Of a DNA stretch of 10,571 nucleotides, positions 1 through 8,110 are shown one piece after another. The stretch is from Alphaproteobacteria bacterium. Its GTDB lineage: Bacteria; Pseudomonadota; Alphaproteobacteria; Sphingomonadales; Sphingomonadaceae. The notes beneath the pieces are model-generated. The model saw only the letters and a program-made list of their open reading frames with translations. It was not told the DNA's origin and ran no database searches. How positions within the stretch are numbered: the first letter of the stretch is position 1; each line of letters starts with the position of its first letter. Location: positions 1 to 10,571 of the forward strand of contig JAHJSJ010000014.1 in the NCBI GenBank assembly GCA_018830415.1, in the 5' to 3' direction. Made by a program: the position numbers and the translations under genes.

Positions 1-139
1 CACAAATCCCGCCGACCTGCTTGCACCAGCAGGATTCAATTGCTAGGCGCGCGCCAACCTTGTGGGTAGCCCTCGCGCTTGCCCCACGACCAAGGCCCAA
101 GCATTACCCGTTCAACGTTTCCGAGAGGACTGCAAGCGC
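1..139 (+). other. Leader / upstream region of the F1-ATPase operon
   Basis: This 139-base stretch precedes the proposed atpH start and must hold at least part of the operon's 5' control region. I see no convincing gene in it. A weak sigma70-like pair is possible (TTGCCC at 79-84, CATTAC at 102-107, 17-base spacer), but it matches the consensus poorly and I do not call it a promoter. A purine-rich GAGAGGA at 123-129 lies 10 bases before the GTG at 140 and is the likely ribosome binding site of atpH. Confidence 0.4.
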
Positions 140-694
140 GTGGATATTTCCGCCGGTATCAAGGCTAGCCTGGCTGGACGCTATGCTTCTGCCCTATTTG
201 ATCTCGCCAGCGAGAACGGAACTGTCTCGCCGGTCGAAAGCGATCTCGAAACGCTGGACGCGGCGCTGGCCGAATCGGGCGATCTGGCAGCGCTGACCAC
301 CAATCCCGAACTCGCGCGCGATGTGCAGGGCAAGGCGATGGCGGCGGTCTCGCAGGCTTTGAAGTTGTCGCCGCTGACCACCAATTTCCTCGGCGTGCTG
401 GCGGCCAACCGCCGACTGGCGAAACTGCCCGCGATCATCGCTGCGTTCAAGGCAATTGCCGCGGCCCAGCGCGGCGAAGTGACGGCCACGGTCACCAGCG
501 CCCATCCGCTTGGCGACGATCAGATCGCCGCGTTGAAAACCAAGCTGACGGCGCGCGAAGGGCGCACTGTCATGCTGTCCGCCTCGGTTGACCCCGATCT
601 GCTCGGCGGGCTTGTCGTCACCATCGGTTCGCAGCGCATTGATGCCTCGATCCGCACCCGTCTCAACTCGCTTGCCAAAGCCATGCAGGCTTAA
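140..694 (+). CDS. atpH: ATP synthase F1 subunit delta (AtpH)
   Basis: The delta subunit is part of the peripheral stalk. It sits on top of the alpha3beta3 head and links it to the F0 b subunits (family knowledge). The predicted protein is 184 residues, normal for bacterial delta. It begins (V/M)DISAGIKASLAGRYASALF, the typical delta N-terminus with the conserved GRYA(S/K)AL segment. The C-terminal DPDLLGGLVV block, with Gly-Gly at about residues 156-157, is also characteristic. The frame stays open upstream to an ATG-like start at 62, but the added 26 residues (rich in Pro, Arg and Cys) do not look like delta. I therefore choose the GTG at 140, which has GAGAGGA at 123-129. It is the first gene of the operon and is followed 11 bases later by atpA. 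The family is near certain; the exact start is moderately sure. Confidence 0.96.
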   Translation: MDISAGIKASLAGRYASALFDLASENGTVSPVESDLETLDAALAESGDLAALTTNPELARDVQGKAMAAVSQALKLSPLTTNFLGVLAANRRLAKLPAIIAAFKAIAAAQRGEVTATVTSAHPLGDDQIAALKTKLTAREGRTVMLSASVDPDLLGGLVVTIGSQRIDASIRTRLNSLAKAMQA

Positions 695-705
695 AGGACT
701 GAAAC

Positions 706-2235
706 ATGGAAATCCGCGCCGCAGAAATCTCCAAGGTCATCAAGGACCAGATCGCCAATTTCGGCACCGAAGCCGAAGTCAGCGAAACCGGCACCGTGCT
801 GAGCGTGGGTGACGGGATCGCCCGCATCCACGGGCTCGACAAGGTGCAGGCCGGTGAAATGGTCGAATTCGCCAACGGCGTGCAGGGCATGGCGCTCAAC
901 CTCGAAGCCGACAATGTCGGCGTCGTGATCTTCGGCTCGGACGCCGAGATCAAGGAAGGCGACGTGGTCAAGCGCACCGGCACCATCGTCGACGTGCCGG
1001 TTGGCAAGGGCCTGCTGGGCCGCGTCGTCGATGCACTCGGCAATCCGATTGATGGCAAAGGCCCGATTGAAACCACCCAGCGCAGCCGCGTTGAAGTGAA
1101 GGCACCGGGCATCATCCCGCGCGAATCGGTTTCGGAACCCGTGCAGACCGGCCTCAAGGCGATTGACGCGCTGGTGCCGGTGGGCCGCGGTCAGCGAGAG
1201 CTGATCATCGGTGACCGTCAGACCGGCAAGACCGCTGTCGCCATCGACACCTTCATCAACCAGAAGGAAGCCAACGCGGGCGACGATGAAGGCAAGAAGC
1301 TTTACTGCGTCTATGTCGCTGTCGGCCAGAAGCGTTCAACGGTTGCGCAGATCGTCAAGCAGCTCGAAGAAAACGGCGCGATGGAATATTCGATCGTGGT
1401 CGCCGCGACTGCGTCGGAGCCTGCCCCGCTGCAATACCTTGCGCCCTATACCGGCTGCGCGATGGGCGAGTATTTCCGCGACAACGGCATGCACGCCGTG
1501 ATCGTTTATGACGATTTGTCGAAGCAGGCCGTGGCTTACCGCCAGATGTCGCTGTTGCTGCGTCGCCCTCCGGGCCGTGAAGCCTATCCGGGCGACGTGT
1601 TCTACCTGCACTCTCGCCTGCTTGAACGCGCGGCCAAGATGAACGCCGATAACGGCCACGGTTCGCTCACCGCGCTGCCGATCATCGAAACGCAGGCAGG
1701 CGACGTGTCGGCCTATATCCCGACCAACGTGATCTCGATCACCGACGGCCAGATCTTCCTTGAAACCGGGCTGTTCTATCAGGGCATCCGCCCGGCGATC
1801 AACGTCGGCCTGTCGGTGAGCCGCGTCGGCGGTGCCGCCCAGACCAAGGCGATGAAGAAGGTGGCGGGATCGATGAAGCTCGATCTGGCGCAATACCGCG
1901 AAATGGCGGCGTTTGCGCAGTTCGGTTCCGATCTTGATGCGGCGACGCAGAAACTGCTCAACCGCGGCGCGCGTCTGACCGAGTTGCTCAAGCAGGCGCA
2001 ATTTTCGCCGATGCCGTTCGAGGAACAGACCGTGTCGATCTATGCCGGCACCAACGGTTATCTCGATAGCATCCCGGTGAATCGCGTGGGCGAATATGAA
2101 AGCCAGATGCTCGATTTCATGCGCCGCGAACACGGCGACGTGCTGACCGAGATTCGCACCAGCAAGAAGTTCGAAGGCGAAGTGGCAGACAAGACCAAGG
2201 CCGCGCTGCAAGCTTTCGCCAAGCAGTTCGCGTAA
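706..2235 (+). CDS. atpA: ATP synthase F1 subunit alpha (AtpA)
   Basis: Alpha forms the alpha3beta3 hexamer with beta and carries the non-catalytic nucleotide sites. The protein is 509 residues, close to the usual 500-515. The N-terminal beta-barrel with VGDGIARIHGL is followed by the P-loop GDRQTGKT at residues 169-176, then the VYVAVGQK(R/K) and IVYDDLSKQ segments of the nucleotide-binding domain. The alpha/beta family signature PAINVGLSVSR lies at residues 363-373 and ends in the Arg expected to be the arginine finger reaching the beta site (R373, by homology to E. coli R376). The C-terminal helical domain is complete. The ATG start has AAGGA at 694-698, 7 bases upstream, overlapping the end of atpH, so the two genes are tightly linked. 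Nothing is missing or broken. Confidence 0.99.
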   Translation: MEIRAAEISKVIKDQIANFGTEAEVSETGTVLSVGDGIARIHGLDKVQAGEMVEFANGVQGMALNLEADNVGVVIFGSDAEIKEGDVVKRTGTIVDVPVGKGLLGRVVDALGNPIDGKGPIETTQRSRVEVKAPGIIPRESVSEPVQTGLKAIDALVPVGRGQRELIIGDRQTGKTAVAIDTFINQKEANAGDDEGKKLYCVYVAVGQKRSTVAQIVKQLEENGAMEYSIVVAATASEPAPLQYLAPYTGCAMGEYFRDNGMHAVIVYDDLSKQAVAYRQMSLLLRRPPGREAYPGDVFYLHSRLLERAAKMNADNGHGSLTALPIIETQAGDVSAYIPTNVISITDGQIFLETGLFYQGIRPAINVGLSVSRVGGAAQTKAMKKVAGSMKLDLAQYREMAAFAQFGSDLDAATQKLLNRGARLTELLKQAQFSPMPFEEQTVSIYAGTNGYLDSIPVNRVGEYESQMLDFMRREHGDVLTEIRTSKKFEGEVADKTKAALQAFAKQFA

Positions 2236-2248
2236 GCCACCCCTACCC

Positions 2249-2317
2249 CGTCACCCCGGCGCAGGCCGGGGCCCAGTCTGACGGGCGCAATGGATCCCGG
2301 CCTTCGCCGGGATGACG
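2249..2317. repeat. Composite inverted repeat in the atpA-atpG gap
   Basis: Two 27-base arms (2249-2275 and 2291-2317) are reverse complements of each other with 4 mismatches, around a 15-base spacer. Each arm is also a hairpin by itself: CCCCGGC/GCCGGGG (2254-2260 with 2265-2271) and ATCCCGGC/GCCGGGAT (2294-2301 with 2306-2313). The ends are CGTCA and TGACG. It fills most of the 98-base gap and ends 3 bases before the atpG ribosome binding site. It has the look of a dispersed palindromic (REP-like) element. No T-tract follows, so it is not an obvious intrinsic terminator. Confidence 0.9.
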
Positions 2318-2333
2318 AATTGGAGAAGTCTGA

Positions 2334-3203
2334 GTGCCCTCACTCAAGGAACTCAAAGGTCGGATCAACTCGGTCAAATCGACCCAGAAGATCACCAAGG
2401 CCAAGCAGATGGTCGCAGCCGCCAAGCTGCGCCGGGCGCAGGCTGCGGCTGAGGCCGGTCGGCCCTATGCCACGCGGCTGGCGGCGGTGATGGCGAGCCT
2501 CGCGGGCAAGGTGAGCGGCGATTCTGCGCCGCGTCTGCTGGCAGGCACCGGCGCGGATCAGCGCCACCTGCTGGTGGTGGTCAACACCGACAAGGGTCTG
2601 TGCGGCGGGCTGAACGCCAACATCGTCAAGGCCGCCAAGGTCAAGGCGCGCGAATTGATCGCTGACGGCAAAACGGTCGAATTCTACCTCGTCGGCAAAA
2701 AAGGCCGCGCGCCGCTGAAGCGCGAATTTCCCAGCCTGATCGGCGACGGGTTCGACACCAGCACGGTCAAGACCCCCGGCTTTACCGAGGCCGAAGCCAT
2801 CGCCGATGAACTGATCGCGCTGTTTGACGCGGGCAAGTTCGACATCGCGCACCTCGTCTATCCGACTTTCAAATCGGCGCTGGCACAAGACCCGACGGTA
2901 AACCAGCTGATCCCCGTCCCCGCCCCGGCTGAAACCACGGCGAGCGATGCCGTGGTGGAATACGAACCGGGCGAGGAAGAAATCCTCGAAGAACTGCTGC
3001 CGCGTTACGTGCGCACCCAGCTGTTCGGCGCACTGCTTGAACGTGAGGCATCCGAACAGGGCGCCTCGATGACCGCGATGGACAACGCCACGCGCAACGC
3101 GGGCGATCTGATCGGCAAGCTGACCATCATCTACAACCGCCAGCGTCAGGCGGCGATTACGACTGAACTGATTGAAATTATCGCAGGCGCAGAAGCGCTC
3201 TGA
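2334..3203 (+). CDS. atpG: ATP synthase F1 subunit gamma (AtpG)
   Basis: Gamma is the central rotor shaft that couples rotation of the F0 c-ring to the catalytic changes in beta. The protein is 289 residues, about the usual length. The N-terminal helix contains STQKITKAKQMVAAAKLRRA (residues 16-35), a conserved gamma feature, although most homologues read KAMKMV where this one has KAKQMV. The Rossmann-like middle has TDKGLCGGLN at residues 85-94. The C-terminus ITTELIEIIAGAEAL (275-289) fits the gamma signature pattern. The start is GTG at 2334 with TGGAGAAG at 2321-2328 upstream. The 98-base gap to atpA is occupied by a palindromic repeat, so the start region lies directly beside that repeat. 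Confidence 0.98.
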   Translation: MPSLKELKGRINSVKSTQKITKAKQMVAAAKLRRAQAAAEAGRPYATRLAAVMASLAGKVSGDSAPRLLAGTGADQRHLLVVVNTDKGLCGGLNANIVKAAKVKARELIADGKTVEFYLVGKKGRAPLKREFPSLIGDGFDTSTVKTPGFTEAEAIADELIALFDAGKFDIAHLVYPTFKSALAQDPTVNQLIPVPAPAETTASDAVVEYEPGEEEILEELLPRYVRTQLFGALLEREASEQGASMTAMDNATRNAGDLIGKLTIIYNRQRQAAITTELIEIIAGAEAL

Positions 3204-3210
3204 GACATTC

Positions 3211-3311
3211 GTGAGTTCCCGCGCAGGCGGGAACCTCCATCGGCCGGGTCCGCCGCCAGCATTCGAGGGCCCAACCAGACGAACGAGGTCCCCGCCTTCG
3301 CGGGGACTCAC
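3211..3311. repeat. Composite inverted repeat in the atpG-atpD gap
   Basis: The arms at 3211-3237 and 3285-3311 are 27 bases each, reverse complements with 3 mismatches, and about 47 bases apart. Each arm folds on itself: GTTCCCGC/GCGGGAAC (3215-3222 with 3227-3234) and GTCCCCGC/GCGGGGAC (3288-3295 with 3300-3307), with GCAG and CTTC loops. The architecture matches the atpA-atpG element, but the arm sequence is a second subtype that recurs after atpC. The right arm ends about 17 bases before the atpD ribosome binding site. Confidence 0.9.
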
Positions 3312-3339
3312 ACAAGACGAAGAAGGCAAGGAACGAAAA

Positions 3340-4797
<1,458 letters not shown>

Positions 4798-4803
4798 AGT
4801 TAA

Positions 4804-4926
4804 CCCCCCTCCCCTTGGGGAGGGGTTGGGGCTGGGGGTTCGACGCCAGAAAGGTTCGCCCACCCACCCCGCTGCGACTAGGCAGCAAGCTGCCAAGTCT
4901 CGTTGCCCCTCCTGAACGGGAGGGGG
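4804..4926. repeat. G/C-tract composite inverted repeat in the atpD-atpC gap
   Basis: The left part has CCCCTCCCC at 4806-4814 and GGGGAGGGG at 4817-4825 around TT, followed by more G tracts. The right part has CCCCTCC at 4906-4912 pairing with GGAGGGG at 4919-4925 around a 6-base loop. The right part is also roughly the reverse complement of the left part, so the gap has the same two-arm plan as the other atp gaps with a different sequence. Between the arms lies a perfect-armed palindrome, GGCAGCAAGCTGCC, at 4881-4894. Bases 4806-4831 are identical to the reverse complement of 8143-8168. Confidence 0.85.
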
Positions 4927-4940
4927 TAAGGATCGAAAAC

Positions 4941-5198
4941 ATGCCCCTGCACTTCGAACTCGTAACCCCTGCCAAGCTTGTCCGGTCGGAAGACGTCCAC
5001 ATGGTGGTTGTCCCCGGTGCCGAGGGCGAGTTTGGCGTGCTGGAAGGCCATGCGCCTTTCATGTCGACCGTGCGCGATGGCGCGGTGCAGATCTACAAGA
5101 CCGAAACCAGCGCGCCTGAGGTAATCGAAGTGCGCGGCGGCTTTGCCGAGGTCAATGAAAAGGGCCTCACCGTTCTGGCGGAGCATGTCGAGGGGTAA
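4941..5198 (+). CDS. atpC: ATP synthase F1 subunit epsilon (AtpC), short form
   Basis: Epsilon binds gamma and the c-ring as part of the central stalk. The protein is only 85 residues, against about 130-140 in E. coli and Bacillus. It contains the N-terminal beta-sandwich domain with the VPGAEGEFGVLEGHAPF block (residues 24-40) and the RGGFAEV strand (65-71). The stop codon follows directly at about residue 86, so the C-terminal helical hairpin used by other bacteria to inhibit ATP hydrolysis is absent. The start is ATG at 4941 with AAGGA at 4928-4932. This ribosome binding site begins 2 bases after the hairpin and G run of the repeat. It is the last gene of the operon. A short epsilon is known from other alphaproteobacteria, so I read this as natural rather than a truncation. 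Confidence 0.97.
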   Translation: MPLHFELVTPAKLVRSEDVHMVVVPGAEGEFGVLEGHAPFMSTVRDGAVQIYKTETSAPEVIEVRGGFAEVNEKGLTVLAEHVEG

Positions 5199-5206
5199 GA
5201 ATATCT

Positions 5207-5284
5207 GCGAGTCCCCGCGAAAGCGGGGACCTCAGTCGGCATTGAGCATTGCTGTATGAGATCCCCGCCTTCGCGGGGAGTCAC
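5207..5284. repeat. Composite inverted repeat downstream of atpC
   Basis: The arms at 5207-5233 and 5258-5284 are reverse complements with 4 mismatches in 27 and are separated by 24 bases. Each folds alone: GTCCCCGC/GCGGGGAC (5211-5218 with 5223-5230) and ATCCCCGC/GCGGGGAG (5261-5268 with 5273-5280, the end pair mismatched). The sequence subtype is the same as the atpG-atpD element. It sits just before the operon's terminator and may help protect the mRNA 3' end (inference). Confidence 0.88.
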
Positions 5285-5294
5285 AGAGAACTGG

Positions 5295-5322
5295 AAGGGC
5301 GGGCGCTGAACCCGCCCTTTTT
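5295..5322 (+). terminator. Intrinsic terminator of the atp operon
   Basis: AAGGGCGGG (5295-5303) pairs perfectly with CCCGCCCTT (5311-5319) around a 7-base loop, and the T run at 5318-5322 overlaps and follows the stem. This is a textbook rho-independent terminator, about 97 bases after the atpC stop. It separates the operon from the peptidase gene. Confidence 0.9.
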
Positions 5323-5396
5323 GTTTGTATCCCCTTCCCTTTTCGCCCCTCCCTCGGCACAAGTCACTCTGCACACCCCCTTTGAGGAGAGGACGC

Positions 5397-7538
5397 TTGA
5401 AACTTGTCTCCACATTCGCATTGGCGCTCGCAATGACCCTTACCGCAACCACGGGCGCAGCCGCGCAAGAAGCCCCCGTCGAGGGCGTCCCCGGCCCGCA
5501 GCAGGATCCCTATATCTGGCTCGAAGAAGCCCGCAGCCCCGAGGCGCTTGAATGGGTTGCCAAGGAGAACACCCGCACGCTGGCCGCGTTCGAAGCTGAC
5601 CCCCGGTTCGCGCAATTGAAGGCCGAGGCGCTGGCGATTTTCGACAGCGAAGACCGCATTCCCTTCGTCAGCTTCCGCCCCGATGGCTTGTATAATTTCT
5701 GGCAGGACAAGGCCAACCCCAAGGGGCTGCTGCGCCGCACCACGCTGGAAAGCTACCGCACCGACAAGCCCGAATGGGAGATCATTCTGGACGTTGACGC
5801 GCTCGCCAAGGCGGAGGGCAAGGAGTGGGTCTATCAGGGATCGACCTGCCTGCCGCCCGCGCTGACCAAGTGCATGATCGCCCTGTCCGATGGCGGCGAG
5901 GATGCCACCATCATGCGCGAATTTGACACCTCGACGAAACAGTTTGTCGAAGGCGGCTTCGTGCTTGACGCCAAAAGCCAGGGCGGCGTGCAGTGGATTG
6001 ATGCCGACACGCTGCTGGTCGGGCGCAATTTCGGCGAAGGCACCCTGACCGAAAGCGAATATCCCTTCACCAGCCGGGTGTGGAAACGCGGCACAGCCAT
6101 CGCCGATGCGCCCGAAATCTTCCGGGGTGAGCCGACCGACGTGTGGGCGGGTGCAAGCCTGCTGCGCGATAACGCCGGCACGATCCACGCCCGCACCGCA
6201 TTTCGCGCGATCAGCTTTCATGAAAGCCTCTATTTCGTCGAAAAGGACGGCGCATGGCTCGCGCTCGACATCCCCAAAAAGGCCTCGCCTTACGGGATCG
6301 TCGATGGCCACCTGCTCTATTCGACAGATGAAGATTGGACGGTGGACGGCCAGACTTTCCCCGCTGACAGCCTGATCGCGGTTGATCTGGAGGAGTGGAA
6401 AGCCGACCCCAACGGCGCGGCCAAAACGCTGGTCTGGGCGCCGGGCGAACGCCAGACCAAACAGGGCGGCGCGATCACCGGCAACGCACTGTTCGTGACG
6501 TTGCTCGATAATGTCGTGGGCAAGGTGCTCGAATTCAATTTTGAAGGCGGCGAATGGGTCAGCCGTCAGGTGGCCCTGCCCGATAACGCCACGCTCGGCA
6601 TTGCAGCGTCGTCTGACGAGACCGACCAGATCATGTACACGGTCAGCGGGTTTCTGGAACCGACCACGCTCTATTACGCCGATGGTTCAAGCGCGCCTGC
6701 GGTGCTGAAAACTAGCCCGTCCTATTTCGACCCCGCCGGGATGGAGGTGGAGCAGCACGAGGCCACCAGCAAGGACGGCACCAAAATCCCCTATTTCATC
6801 GTCAAGCCCAAGGGCATGGCAATGGACGGCACCACCGCGACGCTGATGACCGGTTATGGCGGGTTTCAGGTGCCGCGTCTGCCCGCCTATCTCGGCTCCA
6901 CCGGCAAGCTGTGGCTGGAAAAGGGCGGCGCCTATGTGCTCGCCAACCTGCGCGGGGGCGGGGAATTCGGGCCGAACTGGCACCAGACCGCGATCCGCGA
7001 GAACAAGCAGCGCACCTGGGATGATTTTATCGCGGTGGGTGAGGATCTGGTGCGGCGCGGCTTCACTTCGCCCAAGCACTTTGGCATCCAGGGCGGATCG
7101 CAGGGCGGCTTGCTGGTCGGCACTGCCTTCACCCAGCGGCCCGACCTGTTTGGCGCGGCGATCGTGCAGATCCCGCTGTTCGACATGCTGCGCTATCACC
7201 TGATCGGGCGCGGAGCATCGTGGATCGGCGAATATGGCGATCCGCGCATTCCCGAACAACGCGCGTGGATCGAAGGTTATTCGCCCTATCAGAAGATCGT
7301 GGCGGGGGTCGAATACCCCACGCCGTTCCTGTGGGCATCAACCGCCGATGACCGCACCCACCCCGCCCATGCGCGGAAAGGGGCGGCGAGGCTCAAGGAA
7401 CTGGGTCAGCCCTATTACTATTTCGAGGACACCACCGGCGGCCATTCGGGCGGGGTCGATAATGATCAGCGCGCAAAATTGCAGGCGCTGCAATTCATCT
7501 ATCTGATGCAGCGGTTGATGGATCAGCATCGCGAATAG
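5397..7538 (+). CDS. Secreted prolyl oligopeptidase-family serine peptidase (S9)
   Basis: The predicted 713-residue protein is a serine peptidase of the prolyl oligopeptidase clan. This family cleaves short peptides, often after proline; the substrate here is unknown. The N-terminus MKLVSTFALALAMTLTATTG followed by AAAQ is a clear signal peptide, probably cut after about residue 23, so the enzyme should be periplasmic or outside. DPYIWLEE (37-44) is the family's N-terminal motif. A beta-propeller probably spans roughly residues 80-430. The alpha/beta-hydrolase domain has YGGF (487-490), RGGGEFG (519-525) and GGSQGG with nucleophile Ser568. It also has DDRTHP with Asp651 and TGGHSGG with His683, so the triad is complete. 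The frame is open back to 5325, but I choose the TTG at 5397: AGGAG at 5385-5389 is 7 bases upstream and the signal peptide begins exactly there. It stands alone between two terminators. Confidence 0.93.
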   Translation: MKLVSTFALALAMTLTATTGAAAQEAPVEGVPGPQQDPYIWLEEARSPEALEWVAKENTRTLAAFEADPRFAQLKAEALAIFDSEDRIPFVSFRPDGLYNFWQDKANPKGLLRRTTLESYRTDKPEWEIILDVDALAKAEGKEWVYQGSTCLPPALTKCMIALSDGGEDATIMREFDTSTKQFVEGGFVLDAKSQGGVQWIDADTLLVGRNFGEGTLTESEYPFTSRVWKRGTAIADAPEIFRGEPTDVWAGASLLRDNAGTIHARTAFRAISFHESLYFVEKDGAWLALDIPKKASPYGIVDGHLLYSTDEDWTVDGQTFPADSLIAVDLEEWKADPNGAAKTLVWAPGERQTKQGGAITGNALFVTLLDNVVGKVLEFNFEGGEWVSRQVALPDNATLGIAASSDETDQIMYTVSGFLEPTTLYYADGSSAPAVLKTSPSYFDPAGMEVEQHEATSKDGTKIPYFIVKPKGMAMDGTTATLMTGYGGFQVPRLPAYLGSTGKLWLEKGGAYVLANLRGGGEFGPNWHQTAIRENKQRTWDDFIAVGEDLVRRGFTSPKHFGIQGGSQGGLLVGTAFTQRPDLFGAAIVQIPLFDMLRYHLIGRGASWIGEYGDPRIPEQRAWIEGYSPYQKIVAGVEYPTPFLWASTADDRTHPAHARKGAARLKELGQPYYYFEDTTGGHSGGVDNDQRAKLQALQFIYLMQRLMDQHRE

Positions 7539-7563
7539 ATTCGCCTCTCGCATAACTCAGACA

Positions 7564-7594
7564 GGGGCGGTTCCGGCAAGGGATCGCCCCTTTT
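7564..7594 (+). terminator. Intrinsic terminator of the S9 peptidase gene
   Basis: An 11-bp stem, GGGGCGGTTCC (7564-7574) with GGGATCGCCCC (7580-7590), includes two G-T wobbles around a GGCAA loop and is followed by TTTT (7591-7594). It lies 25 bases after the peptidase stop codon. The palindrome described next begins at the last T of the run. Confidence 0.88.
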
Positions 7595-7609
7595 GCGTTA
7601 GATAACGCA
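7594..7609. promoter_or_regulatory. 16-bp operator-like palindrome
   Basis: TGCGTTA (7594-7600) and TAACGCA (7603-7609) are perfect 7-bp inverted arms around GA. The compact symmetry is typical of a dimeric repressor site, and it lies about 177 bases before the SciP-like gene. No regulator can be named from the sequence. It could also be a chance palindrome beside the terminator. Confidence 0.4.
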
Positions 7610-7785
7610 GGCAAACGTAACTACCTGTAAAACAAGCCGACACTTTGCCCTCAGCTCGTCGCAAGCGCGGCACGGGGCGGATTGTCAACGCGGTTTTAAC
7701 CATGCTCGGCAGCACCTTGTTAGGCCTGCTCGTCAACACTCAGGCCATCGGGGGCGATGACGCACAGCTGACGAGGAACACAGTG

Positions 7786-8037
7786 ATGGCCTATCCCAGA
7801 GACATGTCGATTGCCGATGCGATCAAGCAATACGGCCTGCCAAAAACCCACCGCGTGCATTGGTCCAAAGCGCGCAAGGATGACGTGGTGCGCGCCGTGC
7901 GCGACCGCGCTATCAGCTTTGCCGAGGCGCGGCACCGCTATCTGCTGAGCCGCAGCGAATTCGCGCAGTGGGAGCGTGAATATATCGCCGCAGGCCGGGA
8001 AGCGGTCGGCGACGGGGCGCGGATGGAGGACGCCTGA
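7786..8037 (+). CDS. Small DUF1153/SciP-like helix-turn-helix protein
   Basis: The predicted protein is 83 residues. The segment RVHWSKARKDDVVRAVRDRA (23-42), continuing to about residue 65 with SFAEARHRYLLSRSEFAQWE, resembles the DUF1153 domain of SciP. In Caulobacter SciP is a small DNA-binding cell-cycle regulator that restrains CtrA-activated genes. The usual SciP N-terminus (IGPxGEPLTLxxLPPPxTxRW) is not present, so this is a divergent relative and its role need not be the same. The ATG at 7786 is preceded by GAGGA at 7773-7777 with 8-base spacing. The GTG at 7783 is a less likely alternative. The frame is open back to a TTG at 7645, but that extension has TTA, AGG and ACA codons that are rare in the neighbouring genes. 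It is convergent with the HNH gene. Confidence 0.6.
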   Translation: MAYPRDMSIADAIKQYGLPKTHRVHWSKARKDDVVRAVRDRAISFAEARHRYLLSRSEFAQWEREYIAAGREAVGDGARMEDA

Positions 8038-8110
8038 TCGCGAGCGAAAAGCCTGACAGGGACAAGGCATAATAGTGCAGACGGCCCGCTTGCGGACCAA
8101 CTTTTGGGAT

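Noticed and set aside
1..28. Possible 3' end of a tRNA gene ending in CACCA at 24-28
   Set aside because: Counting back from CCA, the T-loop positions do not read TTCRAN and the stem cannot be checked because the window begins here. It looks like chance.
62..139. N-terminal extension of AtpH from an upstream start at 62
   Set aside because: The extra 26 residues do not resemble delta subunits, while the GTG at 140 has a ribosome binding site and begins at the conserved sequence.
7696..7701. CtrA-binding site TTAACC upstream of the SciP-like gene
   Set aside because: Only one half-site is present; the second TTAA at the required 7-base spacing is missing, so I do not list it as a feature.
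8053..8073. Promoter-like CTGACA and CATAAT after the SciP-like gene
   Set aside because: The spacing is only 9 bases and no gene follows on the plus strand before the convergent HNH gene.
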